DNA of 64,000 bases from positions 248,001-312,000 of the forward strand of contig JAFISE010000013.1 in assembly GCA_022560025.1 (NCBI GenBank). Reading direction: 5' to 3'. Below are positions 1 to 11,983 of the stretch, one piece after another. This DNA is from Stagonosporopsis chrysanthemi (lineage: Eukaryota; Ascomycota; Dothideomycetes; Pleosporales; Didymellaceae). The stretch's first letter is position 1; every line of letters begins with the position of its first letter. The notes below the pieces were generated by a model. The model made no database searches. It saw nothing but the letters and a program-made list of their open reading frames with translations, and had not been told where the DNA came from. A program made the position numbers and the translations under genes.

Positions 1-1743
1 AACAGGTGGAAGGATTGAGGCACAATGCCAAAAGTTTGGAACACAAGCTCCGGCCACCTGTCACTGTGCATAGCCCAGTATTGACCCTAAAATGAAACTT
101 TGTAATTCTAGATCGGGTTCCCACGCTCGCTGGTAGTACTGTTGGTAAAAGCGTACATGTCGATACCCTGGTAAGCGCCTTCGATTTGACCACAAGGGAC
201 CAGCGGCCCACGCCGCTCGAGATGACTGTTGTTGTTGATCAGCGTACGGTTGTACACTCTTGGATCATGAGCACATTCTCTGATGGCTTGCTGGAGTGCA
301 TGTCCGTTTGTCGAAGGCTGCGGCGGTGCCGGTTGGCCCTAATTTGGGTTGCGGCGCAACCGAAGTTGAGCCCACCTTCAGCTCTCCATCACGCCAGCTT
401 CGGCGGCACCTATGATAGTATTCTTGACGCTCGGATCCGCCATGAACCCGGAAGCTGCTCTTTAAGAAGACGCCCTGAATACTCAGAGGATTGTATAGGA
501 TTATTGCGGATGTGAGGAGGAACACAAGGGTGCGCCTGGGTCTCAGGCAAGGCTGCTGCTGCGCCACTAACATGTTTCCATCATATTTCAGTTGTCTTTG
601 AAGGCATGCGCATCCGCCCAGTCAAGATTAAGGGGCTTATCACGTTATCCATACTCACGTTGTAATTGGGGCCTGCATCAGCTCAAGAGCCAAACCAAAA
701 GCATTGACTGAAAGCCAGCACACGTCCTCAACATCGACAGCACCCTGAGCCTCTTTGATAAGAAGAGTTCCCCAAAGTCGTATCTATCGACGCTGGATGA
801 GCTGTGTTTGATTAGCTTTCACTATGGTAGACATACCACTACGGCGTTGCTAGTGCTCTTTCGAATCGTAAGAATTTGGTCAGGGCTTCCGCGTTGGCAT
901 GCACTGGAACCGTTTCTCCATATGAGAAACAATGATCGCGTGGAGCCTTGCCACGCAAGCACGTAGTAGACTAGCATGACGACGCTGTGCTACCACGACT
1001 GGCTAATTAGACGCATGTTCACGTTTTCAAAAAGACAGAGGGTGCATCTTCAATAAGTATGCGTGGTTTGCTCAGCATGGAAAGAAAAAGCGGTGAACCC
1101 GAAGAGGTGTTTGCTTAGCCTGGACAGTCTTCAATAAGTTCAATTGCTTCTTCCGAGTCAACACATCTCTGGGATGATTAGAAATGAGTTGCTCGTAATG
1201 GCTCAACGAAAACGGGCAAAGCGGCTGTGGAGGAGGAGGTGGCTGGTTCTGTGGATGTCAAGACGGAACTCTAATGAATGTGAAACCGAGTGTTGATTTT
1301 GAGTCAGCCATCGTGTCTTGCGTGACTTGCTTTTGGCGAGTCGGCACACGCGCGCAAGCAAGATGCTTTGCAATCCAACGACAAGACAATGGTAACGCAG
1401 GAGGCACAGATTGAGGAGGAAAAGCAACGAATCGCGTACCCCGCGCTCCAATTGTCATCCGCCCGAGATCCTCCTGAGGTTCGCGGATCAAGAGTCGGTT
1501 ATGATAAAGTGGGTCTTGGGTAGCACGAAATGCAACAAAGGAGATGCGGACCACACCGAAGGCAAGGAGATATGTTTGCAGCCTGTCAAACGTTGGCGCG
1601 TCGCGTACCGCGAAGCTGATCGGGAATAGCGACCTCTTCAATTCGACGCTAGATGCGCGGTGGACCCATACACGTGATCGTGGTGGAATAGCGGCCGTTG
1701 TTCGCGCTCCACACCTCGACGTCTTCACTGACACCAATTCCAC
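1..1743. other. Intergenic, no convincing gene
   Basis: Both strands hold only short open frames with biased, low-complexity or Arg/Ser-rich composition, and none resembles a known protein. The longest runs on the minus strand at 1258-1899 and reads into the 5' end of the Zn2Cys6 gene. The right part presumably holds the promoter and leader of that gene. Confidence 0.6.
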
Positions 1744-4030
1744 TTGTCGTTGAGTTCGTCCGCTTCGATACAATCTAGGTTCAGGTTGATTGCAAGTACA
1801 AGCTACTTCCGGATCTCGCCTCACGCCATGCCCATGGCCCAAAAAATGCCGGGTGTTCCTGCTGGCTCGGCTGGCGTAGATCCCGCTTACTGGACCCACG
1901 AGCTTTCGAACGATCCTTTGTCTCCTCGAACAATACAGGCGTCACCAAGCGGATATTCATCAAACCACGACAGTAACTCGCAAAGTATCACGCCAATTGC
2001 GCAGACGCCGCAGTCCGACAATAGTCGAAAGAACTCGTCAGTAGAGAATGGTCAGCAGAACGGTCAAAAAGGCAAAGCCGCTACCGATGCCAGTCAGAGA
2101 GCGTCTGTTCCCGTCGCGTGTGTACCGTGCCGTAACAGGCATCTGAAATGCGACGGTGGTGTCCGATGTTCAAGATGTCGAGCCGATGGCGTAGATTGTA
2201 CTTATATCAAGTCACGCCGTGGGTGGAAGGGGAAAAGGAAGACCAAACCTGAAGATCAAGTTCCGCCACTTTCCATCAACAGCGCACAAGCACCTCAGGC
2301 TCCCATGAGCAACGGCCACATGGGTAATGGTACTATTGTTGCTCATCAAGGCCAATTGTCGTCACCAAACTCTTTCTACAATGGCGAAACACCAATCATG
2401 AATCAAATCAGCACATCAAGTGGCGTTGGCGTGCAATCAATGCCTCCTCCTGCCGCACCCCAGCAAATGAATCTCAATGGTACCCAGCGGCTGAACAAAT
2501 TCGGACAACTTGGTCCCGAAACAGCGATACAAGCATTCTACTACTACTTCTATAACTCACATCCTTTCTGCTTACCGCAGCCGAGGCTACTGGAAGTCTT
2601 CAATCAGCGCAAGGCTCCGCTACTTGAATACGCGGTACAGTACCTGGGCTCAAGTTATGTTCCTGCGATCCCTACAGCCATGTACAAGGAGGCCTTGGAC
2701 CGTTATATCGACAGCGGCAGTTTTGCAAGAGATGGGTGGTCAGTACAAGCTCTGCTCCTCTATGCCATTGGTCTCCATGCCTGTAACGAAGTACCCCGGT
2801 CTGCTCAGATCTTCGCTATCGCACAAGATTTGACGCTTGAAGTGGGGCTCAATCGCATGGAGTATGCTTTGATCAACGGAGAGTCCAACCCACAAATGGA
2901 GGAGAGCTGGCGGAGAACATGGTGGGGCATGTACTGTGCCAACGGCATGCTGTGCGCTGTCAACCCTGGTGTGCAGTTCAAGCTCAAGGACGTTCTCACG
3001 GACGTTCCGTTGCCCTGCGAAAACGACCAATACTTTTCGGGCGTAAGTATACCTCCGCCTTGCCCTCGTTTCCTTCCCCATCAACGGTCTCGGCCTGTCC
3101 CTGCCACTGCACTGGACCCTACACGATGTCACTGTCACCCAGAATGTTACTGACAGGTTTCTAGCAAATCCCATACCCTGCATCCCTCAATGATTATGAC
3201 GACTCTGCTTTCATGCCTTCCCTTCCTGTCTACTCATCCTACACCTATCTCATCGACGCCATCCGCATCCTGGGCAAGGTTTTCGAATGCGCCCGCCTAG
3301 ACTCCGCGTTCGAATACCATGCCGTCGACGTAGTCGACCAGTACCTCACCAATTGGCGTCTTCACCTACCAGTAAGCAAGCTTGAAATGATCAACAATGA
3401 CGGCGTGGTCGACGAGGTGCTCTTCCAAGCACACATGGTCAACGGCGGCAGCACCATCATGCTGCACCGACCACGAAGCAACCTCGGCTTCGGCCGCGTC
3501 GAAGGCGTCAACATCTGCGTTCAGCCCGGACAAGTCCTCCTCCCGACGCAAACGCGCGAGATCCACACCGCCAAATGCCTCACCTCCGCTGAGAACATTT
3601 CATCGCTCATCCGCCTCCCGGGACACCTCTTGCACCACACGCCGTTCTTCACGTGCGTCGTCGTTATGGCAGCGGTCGTGCACCTATCCTACTGGTCCTT
3701 CCTGGTACCGGACGGTCAAGACGACATTGTCAAGCAGTCTATTCGCCTCGATGTGGGGACGCTACAGCAGTACAGCAACACCTGGCCGATCGCGCACGTG
3801 GTGCTGGGCCAGGTGCGCGGCGTGGCGCACACGCTATTTAACAGCAAGAAGGCGATGAGTATCCACTTGTGGAGCAATATTGCCCAGGGCGACGTGATTA
3901 GAGATGTGATCGAGGATGGTGGCAACGTGCCGCCGCAGAATTACGCACAGTTGATTGCTCCGTAAGTATTCACCTTCCAGCACTGTACTCTGTACATACT
4001 GACATGTGGAATAGTATGTTGAAGTCGTAG
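1744..4030 (+). CDS. Zn2Cys6 fungal transcription factor
   Basis: Predicted nuclear regulator of RNA polymerase II genes; target pathway unknown. I model three exons: 1744-3042, 3165-3961 and 4015-4030, giving 703 aa. The first intron has GTAAGT...CTAG. The second is 53 bp with a CTGAC branch site; skipping it would end the protein four residues earlier. The binuclear zinc cluster lies at residues 126-152 with spacing C-X2-C-X6-C-X5-C-X2-C-X6-C, followed by a basic SRRGWKGKRK linker. The N-terminal 120 residues are Ser/Gln/Asn-rich and probably disordered. From about residue 250 the protein resembles the fungal-specific TF middle region, with helical segments containing AFYYYFYNSHPF and EESWRRTWWGMY. 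ATGs at 1828 and 1834 are equally possible starts and would remove 28 or 30 residues. Family assignment is firm; I do not recognise an orthologue. Confidence 0.88.
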
Positions 4031-4613
4031 AGCATTTCTGGTGTGTCGAACCTCGTGCCGTCATGCGAACTACCGACGTGCACCGTCCCTTAGTCTGCCC
4101 ATTTGCATCTGCGTTGTTGAACATGCGCTATCACTATACCATTTGGGCGTTTTCAGTCCTTATTTGTTGGAGGAAAAACAGCAACGAAAATACAGTGTGA
4201 CGATACAAGCGAATGTAGATGTCCTTCTGATGAGATATGAACAGTTGTAAGGTTACAGCACATAGTGTGGAGCGTAAAACTTAAACAATGTAGTTTACTT
4301 TCCGTGGCAGATCAAAACTGTATTCGGTTGATGTTTGGCCGTGCGCAATCACTCGATTTATTGGGAGGGCACCTCTGTAATTCCAAAGTCGTCTAATGCA
4401 TTCATTCATGCATCGGAAACGCCAGCTAGTCCGGCGCCCCGGTTCGATACCATCCATCATTCATTGCCCGTCTTCATTTTCGCTAAGAATGTCCGAAGCT
4501 CATGATGCAGCCCAATCGACTATCTCAGATCGCTAAATTCCGTAAACCATGTCGTGCACCCATTATTGCGCCCGAGCCACGCTGGAGGACTCGACGCGAG
4601 TTGATCGTCGTAT
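4031..4613. other. Convergent intergenic spacer
   Basis: This spacer lies between the 3' ends of the Zn2Cys6 gene (+) and the Ran gene (-) and should contain both 3' UTRs. I see no further gene in it. A GGTTCGAT string near 4441 lacks the pairing needed for a tRNA T-arm. Confidence 0.6.
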
Positions 4614-5551
4614 CTACAAGTCGGCATCGTCCTCATCGGGCAGGGGCATCTGAGCAGCGTCCTGCATCTCCTTCTGGTACTGCTCGAGAACAGCCTGGTC
4701 GACCTGGACCTCGGGAGGAGCCAGAGCCGGGGCGGCGACGAATTCCTGAAGACCGCGTTAGTCGCAAACATGCAAGTTTTCAGGGTTCAAACATACCAGA
4801 GTCTGGTTGCCGACGAGTTTCCTGGCAAGCCAGAGGAAGGGCTTCTCAAAGTTGTAGTTGGACTTGGCGGAGATGTCGTAGTACTGGAGGTTCTTCTTGC
4901 GGTGGAAGGTGATGGACTTGGCCTTGACCTTGCGCTCCTTAACGTCGACCTTGTTGCCAGTCAAGACGATGGGGATGTTCTCGCAGACACGGACGAGGTC
5001 ACCTGTGCATTGTTAGAGGGTGGATCGCAAATATTCTAGCGCAATGACATACGGTGCCAGTTGGGGACGTTCTTGTATGTGATACGCGAGGTAACATCGA
5101 ACATGATGATACCGCACTGTCCGTTGATGTAGTAACCATCACGGAGACCGCCGAACTTCTCCTGACCAGCTGTGTCCCAGACGTCGAACTGGATCTGGCC
5201 GAGGTTCTGCATGCTTGTTAGTGCGCCGTGTCGTGCCATCGAAGCGCCGAAGAACATACGGTGGTGAAGCCGAGCGGGTGAACCTCGACACCGAGGGTCG
5301 CAATGTACTTCTTCTCGAACTCTCCGGTCAAATGACGCTTGACGAAGGTGGTCTGCATGGCGAGGCTGTCAGCTTCTATTCTTGTTGGAGGCACGCCGGC
5401 TCATTGTTTGCTATGCTCCTAGGCGCAGGTCTTTAACCGCGCAAAGCAATCTCAATGGAGCATGCAACGGCAAGAAACGCACCTTTCCTGTACCGCCGTC
5501 ACCGACAAGGACAAGCTTGAAGGTGGGCACGTTGCCGCTTGCTTCAGCCAT
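4614..5551 (-). CDS. Ran GTPase (Gsp1/Spi1 type)
   Basis: Small GTPase that sets the nucleocytoplasmic RanGTP gradient for nuclear transport and spindle assembly. Five exons on the minus strand: 5483-5551, 5260-5352, 5053-5206, 4797-5002 and 4614-4745. They sum to 654 nt, or 217 aa, the normal length for Ran. Visible motifs are the P-loop GDGGTGK (residues 17-23), effector segment [17 protein letters not shown], switch [20 protein letters not shown], and [23 protein letters not shown]. The C-terminus is acidic, [10 protein letters not shown], which is diagnostic of Ran over Rab or Rho; there is no prenylation CAAX box. Four introns of 130, 53, 50 and 51 bp interrupt this short gene. The first intron directly follows the P-loop lysine. 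Start ATG begins [18 protein letters not shown]. Confidence 0.97.
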
Positions 5552-6210
5552 GGTTGCGGTCTGCTGTGGTGGGGTATGTGTGATGTGATGCGCAAAATCT
5601 GGTTAAGGCGAAATGTCAGCGGCGGTCGGGGAAAGCAGCGCCAGAAACGGGCAGACGAGCAGGCGGACGCACCTCTTTATTAGAGAGTGGGGAAGGGAGA
5701 GACGGGTTGAGTGGAGGGGCAATGAAGAGGTTGTTTTGAAGATTTGGATGTTGGCGGGCGGCCAGGGATCGCTAGCTGGCCGGTGCCACTTCCCTCGTTG
5801 GTCGGTTGCTTTTCCTCAGCAACGTCAGTCGGGTTCAGTGACAGGCAGAGGCAGCCCTTTAGGCACCGGTCAGGGCCGTCAGGCTGCGCTTTGTCTTAGA
5901 AATCAAGCATCGTGTTTGCGTGAAGCAATAATTAGAACATGACCTTGCAACGTATTTGTTCTTTAGCTCCTGAAATGCAGCAAATTCTACGCCGGGTATC
6001 ATGCTTATGCTCGCTGTCCCAAGCCCAATGCGCCACGCCGCAAGCACTGTTGTTCTCCTTCCAGCTCCAGCTCTCTGCGCTGCAGGCCATCACGCGAGCC
6101 CTTCGACCCGTCAACATTAATGTTTTGTCGATCTTATGGAGCTCTTGCGTCATCCTGGAGTTCTCGATGGCTTGGACCGCACTAGACACTCCCTAAATCG
6201 AAGATGTTGT
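5552..6210. other. Intergenic: Ran promoter and Nas2 3' region
   Basis: Both flanking genes are on the minus strand, so this segment should contain the Ran 5' leader and promoter on its left and the Nas2 3' UTR on its right. Short open frames on both strands show no recognisable domain. Confidence 0.6.
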
Positions 6211-7096
6211 CTACAGAGGCAGGAGGTGACAGCCCAACAAGCCTCGTCCGCCCCAGTTACTCCGCGGCGTCAGCTGCATCTGTACGCTCTCCGACGCACC
6301 ACCAGAGCTGCTTGGTCGCAGAGCTTTGACCGTGATTGGTATCTGCGCAAGGGTCAGCTTTGAGTCGCTTGAAGTGCAGCCTTGCAGAGGGTGGCTGCAA
6401 ATCTGCCAGCGCATGTGGCTCTGGGCTACTCACTCCTTCATTCTGCGAGACTGCCTCTGCCACGCGCCCAAGGCGGTCGTGATTTGTCCAGTCCACCCAA
6501 CCGAACTTTGTTATGCTGTCGCCCACCTTGAGACCTGCCTGGTCTGCCGGACTGCCTGCTACCACACTATTGACCTTTGCAAAGGGCGCCTCCAAGGCTG
6601 CTGGTGGTGCGCTCTGCGCTCCATGTGCCTGGCTTGCTGCAGATGAGCCGTTCTGCGCCTGCTCCGCTAATCGCGCATGGTGCTCGTGCAGGCCTTTCTC
6701 GATGCGAGACATGAGATCTTTGTAATCGTTTTTTAGCCGTATTATACGCGCTCGAGTCGTTCGTACTATTCTGCGGTCAGAGCTGGCTCCGTGGGTAGTA
6801 CTCATGGCCGCGCATACTTTGAGGGACATCAATGTCGCTCCGAGGGAAGCCGTCGAACGTGGTCAGGCCAGTGTTCATGTTGACACCATGCTGGAGAGCG
6901 TGTTAGCCCACGGTCGTGATGCACACGGTGACGGACACACCGAATCCAGGACCTGGCCAAGGGCCTTCAGCTCTGCTTCGACTCTGTCTTTCTCGGCAAT
7001 GAGCTCTTGCAGAGAGAGCTGCTCCTTCGGCACGCCATTTGCGTAGCCTCCAGATGTTGGTCCCGAAGAAACTGTCGGCGCATGAATGTCGTCCAT
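6211..7096 (-). CDS. 26S proteasome assembly chaperone Nas2/PSMD9
   Basis: Chaperone that binds the base ATPase subunit Rpt5 during 19S regulatory-particle assembly. Minus-strand exons are about 6941-7096, 6818-6890, 6434-6765 and 6211-6342. The N-terminal coiled-coil begins LSLQELIAEKDRVEAELKAL, followed by GVNMNTGLTTFDGFPRSDIDV and the basic helix RTTRARIIRLKNDYKDLM. A PDZ-like domain follows, with PFAKVNSVVAGSPADQAGLKVGD, then a C-terminus GGRGLLGCHLLPL that matches the family's conserved end. The second intron is fixed by an AATAG acceptor because the CAG seven bases upstream would introduce a stop. The last acceptor is less certain: GCGCAG (used here) or CAAAG a few codons earlier, both in frame. 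Length is about 230 aa, normal for the family. It is divergent from the RhoGEF gene. Confidence 0.93.
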
Positions 7097-7756
7097 GGTG
7101 TACGTGTTGATACCGCAGACTGCAAAAGTTGACACTACTGAGGAACTGCACACGTGGGGGTGGGGAGCTCGACGACGCGCTCGGAGGCGAACGCGGGGTT
7201 CGCGTCGAGACAGGGCCCCTAATTAATCGCTGCACATTTCCACTCCACTTTACATGCATTCAAGCAGATACCACCGTAGAGTTTGGACCTCAAACAAAGC
7301 TACAGGGAATCAAGGCTTGAACGAGGCGATTTATCATGTGAAACCCAGCACTATGTCCCTTGCCTTTGGTCAGGACCTTCTTACCTCACGGTGACCACCT
7401 GCTCCTTCCACAGACAGTTGCCATGCGGCTCCACGCGCATCCCATGGACACTATCTTTAGCAACTTCAACCGCGTCGCCAGCTCATCTGCACCTGGGTAA
7501 TGCTGAAGTGGCCCTTCTATGTGTCATGGCCAAAGCTTGCTTCTCACGCCTTTCTTTGCACTTTCCCATGTCCCGCGCAGTGCTTTCTTCCACAGCAACC
7601 GTGTACGGCAATGCTTCTCGTGTTTGCTCTAATATCCCATAGCAGCATCGTCTCTCCTTCAGCTGTTGCAGCGCTGCAGCTTTATTCATCTCACATGCCG
7701 CTTCAATCTCCCGTACTCGACCTGTGACCAAAGCTGCGTGCGCTCCCGGTATCGAC
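7097..7756. other. Divergent promoter region, Nas2/RhoGEF
   Basis: A 660-bp spacer separates the two divergent ATGs. A pyrimidine-rich stretch precedes the RhoGEF start. Open frames here overlap the leaders and show no recognisable domain. An alternative in-frame RhoGEF ATG lies at 7724. Confidence 0.55.
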
Positions 7757-10700
7757 ATGGCCTATGTCCTGTCCCTGCGACCACACAGTCCCCTGAAGCG
7801 ATCTTTCAGCGACAACCCATACCTTCAGCCATGTTCTCCTCTGATCGAACCCTTCCTCGGGCCTCTAAGCGAAGTCACCACCCGCAATGCATCCGCATGC
7901 TCTTTATACACTCTTGGTTCAAACAGATCGAATATCCGGGGTCGTGGGAACGAGAACACACCGCCACTTACATCGCAATCCTTGCTTAACCTTGGGACCG
8001 AGAACGATTTCTACGGACATGGCGTGCAACTCGGAGATCGTGCACCGCGAAAGCGTGCTTGCGGAGCCAGTCGAGCCCCACCACTTCTAGTACAGGCTCC
8101 AGTGCCATCGAACCAGTTTTTGAGGAAACCGGCGGGCTTAGGACATGTCACAAAGTTTTCTTCGAGCAGCGAGAGCTCTACAGAAGGCATACGTACTGAC
8201 GATAGCCACAAGAAGGAATCCGAATTGTTCAATCTGTATGAGGCTATTCACGTGCCTCTACCTGATGGACAACGTCTGAACAACATGGCTTATCAGCAGC
8301 GAGACCTGACAGAGGCTGTACGAGTGACGCTTCCGTCCGAACCACAACCGTTTCGCCGATGGATGAGCACTTTGCGTCGGCGACACCTCCACCGTCGCAA
8401 GAGGCCAGATCTATCTTTCGATGGCGGGGAGGAATTGCTGGCTGTTCGGTCGCCCCAGCCGACGACCGACGGTTCAGTACGACGGAATTCGGAATCATTG
8501 ACTTCTTCCATGGGCTTTGTCACTACAGTCAAGACTACGTCTGTGACAATTGCTAGCGCAAGCATTGCGCCGACTTCTGAGAAAGGGCTGCAAATCAAAG
8601 CCCTGTTAGGTAACAGGAGCAGCAACACTGATGCTCGTCGTTCTGTCGACAGCCACCGTGGCGGGCTCGGGCCAATTATTGACGAAAGCGCATGGCTCAG
8701 ATCGTTACAGCGCCGCAAGGTAGTGGAAGAGCTGATCGCTTCCGAGGAAAGCTATATTGCCGATCTCAAGGTTCTCATTAACGTCAGCCTTCAACTCACA
8801 TGGCTTGCATCCCTAACTGACATGTTGTCCAGGATTACTTCATGATTCTTACCGCCCTTCCTGCTCTGCCGGGCCAGACGAAATCTTCCATTCAGCAAAA
8901 CATAGCCCAGATCTTACAGCTCCATGAGGACCTTCTCGCAGAGCTCCACAAGGCTGTTCCTCAAGCTGATTTCACCAAGAGCGCCCAGCAAGAAGCTTAT
9001 CCTATCACGAAAGCCAAACATATACGTTTCCACAGCGCAGACATCATACCAGGCCGCTTAGGTGAGCACAGAACTGCGCGGCGTCTGAGACATTCTCTCG
9101 AGATTGGCCGGTCCCCAGATAGAAGGCCGCGAGGTCTAGTCATCGATACCAAGGCAGTGAACAACATCGCAAAGATATTCAATCGACATGTAAGCATTGA
9201 CATCCCTGCTCCTCTACTTAAGCTGACCAGACAAGATGAAACGCTTCTTCACCTACGAAGAGTATGGCGCGCACTGGACTACGATGTCATCGGACCTTAC
9301 GACCATGTGCAAAGGGTTGCATGGTTGGCAGGAATACGAAAGAGGAGTCGAAGCATTACAGAAAGTTATCACCTCGGAGAACAACCGCGAGTCTGGTGAC
9401 AAGAAGGCGCTGAGTTTTCCCGACCTATTGATCAAGGTCAGCATCCCCCCCCCCTGCTGCTGCACAAAAGCGTCATTATCTGACAGTCCTTGACTGCAGC
9501 CAATTCAGAGGGTCTGCAAGTATCCACTGTTGTTCGATGACCTGTGTCGCCAAACTCCTGTATGTGACGACCCGGAGGCTCACGCGGAGTTGGAGAAAGC
9601 CTTATTCCGACTACAAGAGACCATACGTGAGGTCAACAAGGCAAAGGATGACCCGAAGACCCGCCGTCTGATTGAGATCACATGGCAGCTGCAGGACAGA
9701 CTCGCCTTTCAGGAACAGGCCAGTTGCTCACCTACCTGCCGTTAATGCTGACTGACGTGTTGTAGGCAATCTCGCGCGCTCTCGTATTTCGCCTGCTTGG
9801 GCACGTCCTTCTGTGTGGCATTCTCCATGTTGCCTACCAGACTCCAGAGCGTGTGAAGGGGCAGTACATGATATGCGTACTGTACAAGTCCTGCCTTGTA
9901 CTTGCTACACCGAGTCGTTTCTGCACTCCATACAATGTAGTCGCCTGCATCAATTTGGCAAATGGCAGTATCGAAGAACCAGACAATGGGCGCGGTTTGT
10001 GCCTCCCAGCTTCCCTCACACATGTGGCTTGACTGACGTGGTCAGGTGTGCAATGCCATACTGCCCCTCACACTTGGAAATTCGTATTCGAACACAATAA
10101 TCGGCTACACGAGGTTCTCTTGAGCGCATGTTCATCCCAGGAAGAAGAGGTATGGAAGACACAGTTGCGTGAACGAGCTGCATGCGAGACGCATGATTTC
10201 GTCGACGGGCAGTCGACTATGCAAGAGATGTTCTCTTCCCTGACCTTAGACGTAAAGTCTTTGGGCCCAGTATTCGGACACGCAGACAGCCTGGTGCGGC
10301 GCATGTCCGTTCACCGTGCGGCAACGTTAGGTGCGAAGACGAACCTGACGCAGGTCATCATCAAGAACACTCAAGCAGAAAAACCATTGGACGCTCCTCC
10401 AACCTTTTCGCCTGGTGTGGTGGCTCGATCACAGTCGCTTCTGTCGTCGAATCATGTTCCCACCTTGGCTCCAAGGAGGGGTGAGCGTATTCGCCTTGAG
10501 ACAGCACTCGAAGAGGTCTGGACTAAAGACATGCTGCCATTTCCAGGAATGTCGAACCGGAGAGTCGAGCACCAGATCCGTGCATCGGCAAACTCTGTCA
10601 TGCGAAAGCTCAGCATGGCGAGCATTGCCAGCAACTTCTCCCGTCGCTCGCCGAGCTTCTCTAGTGTAAGCAACACTCGCTCGGAAGATTCATATGGTAG

Positions 10701-11190
10701 CAGAGCAAATAGAGCCTCGCACGTAAATTCGCGCCCAGCTCCTGTAACAGAACGTCGGCCGGCCCATGCAGTTGTAGATTTTCACAATGCGCCAGCAGCT
10801 TTCCTACCTGCAGACTTCGAGTTGCAAGACACACGGCTATCGAGCCGTCGAAGACTGGCAAATCGCGCAGGAGGGGCAGAGCGGCCGACCGAGAAGCCTA
10901 CGCCTGCCAGACCGAAGCGAACACGACGACTTTCGTCGCACATCATCAGCCTCCCACGTAGCGAGTCCAGTGCTCGGGTCGCGGCAAGATCTACATCTCA
11001 TGGCTCCAATTCAACGGTCCTGCGTGCACCTCACCCTCCCGCCGAAAGTGCGCAAAGCGTTGAAAATCTGGTACCGAAAAGGAAAGGTGATAGAGGGAGC
11101 GGCAGCTCAGGAGGAAGAAACCCTCCAAGTGCAACACCATCGAAAAAGTTTCTGAAGAGCAAGAGCCGCATCTTCAAGTTCTGGGCTTAA
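7757..11190 (+). CDS. Rho guanine nucleotide exchange factor (DH-PH)
   Basis: Predicted activator of Rho/Cdc42-type GTPases in polarity or cell-wall signalling. Six exons: 7757-8782, 8833-9189, 9236-9436, 9500-9718, 9766-9994 and 10046-11190, 3177 nt or 1058 aa. Residues 1-310 are Ser/Arg-rich and probably disordered. The DH domain starts near residue 318 with KVVEELIASEESYIADLKVL. It continues through IFNRHMKRFFTYEEYGAHW and the hallmark IKPIQRVCKYPLLFDDL. A PH-like domain follows with LLCGILHVAYQT and GQYMICVLYKSCLVLA, ending around TAPHTWKFVFEH. The C-terminal 330 residues are basic and Ser-rich. The fourth intron only preserves the frame if it starts with GC (CAG|GCCAGT) and ends TTGTAG. 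The third intron holds a run of ten C. An ATG at 7724 could add 11 residues. Confidence 0.93.
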
Positions 11191-11983
11191 GGCCAAAAGA
11201 CAATATGTTGATTCGACGCGAACATACTTCCGATAAATCGTTGGATTGCAGACTTTTGGTCCTGTTGGACAGTCGCGAAATGAAGAGTTGGATTTGCGGA
11301 CACTGTTACGATGTCACGAGTGCATGCTATTTTTGCGTCCAGTAGCATGTTATCGGGAAAGCGGCGTTATGGAGTGAAGCGGGCGAGACCGTGATGGGAG
11401 AACGGCATCGATCACAAGACTCTCTGCAAGGCACACCCGTTTGCCCCACAGTTGAGTTAGAGAAGAGATGACGTCACTGCATCGCAACCCAACTCACGAT
11501 GGGGTACATTGAGACATGGTATTAGAAAATACAATCAAATTATGGTTAAAGACTTTGATTGAATAAGGTCCACAGTCCAATTGCTTGCTACGTTTGCCAT
11601 ACGGACACCCGCCAGTGCGATTGCCGTGCAGCTACAGATTCAATGTCCTGTGGTCGTGGTGCGGCTTTGGAGCCGGAACGTTGGATACTTGGCCGCTCAC
11701 CGCCAGTGCAATTGGGCCATCGTGCGATCTAGCTAGAGCCTCATGTCTCACGCAATAATCCTGCAAGAGAAGATGAGAGAAAGGGGTTGCGTACAAGAAT
11801 GAGGGCACGTGCTTGGCATGACGTAGCTTTACAGGTCCGAGCTCTTGAGCTCTAAATACCCCTCTAAAGCTTCGCTCAGCAACCCCTCATCATAACAATT
11901 CACTCAGCTTTCACATCTCTCTAAAGCCACTAAAGTACATTTCCAACGTCTCTACCGACTCTCAATCTACACAAACAATCAAC
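11191..11983. other. Intergenic: RhoGEF 3' region and rtc3-like promoter
   Basis: No gene is seen here. The right third forms the promoter of the SBDS-like gene and carries stress-type motifs, described separately. A pyrimidine-rich leader precedes the ATG. Confidence 0.6.
11782..11887 (+). promoter_or_regulatory. Stress-type promoter motifs upstream of the Rtc3-like gene
   Basis: Three STRE cores lie within about 200 bp of the ATG: AGGGG at 11782-11786, and CCCCT at 11859-11863 and 11883-11887. A CACGTG E-box is at 11806-11811 and a CRE-like TGACGTA at 11819-11825. STRE elements bind Msn2/4-type zinc-finger factors in yeast. Functional use here is inference from motif clustering. Confidence 0.45.

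Noticed and set aside
1258..1899. 213-aa minus-strand open frame
   Set aside because: Composition is Arg/Ser/Thr-rich with no domain, and it overlaps the 5' end of the Zn2Cys6 gene on the other strand.
4420..4460. tRNA-like GGTTCGATACC string
   Set aside because: The flanking bases do not form a T-stem and there is no acceptor or anticodon arm.
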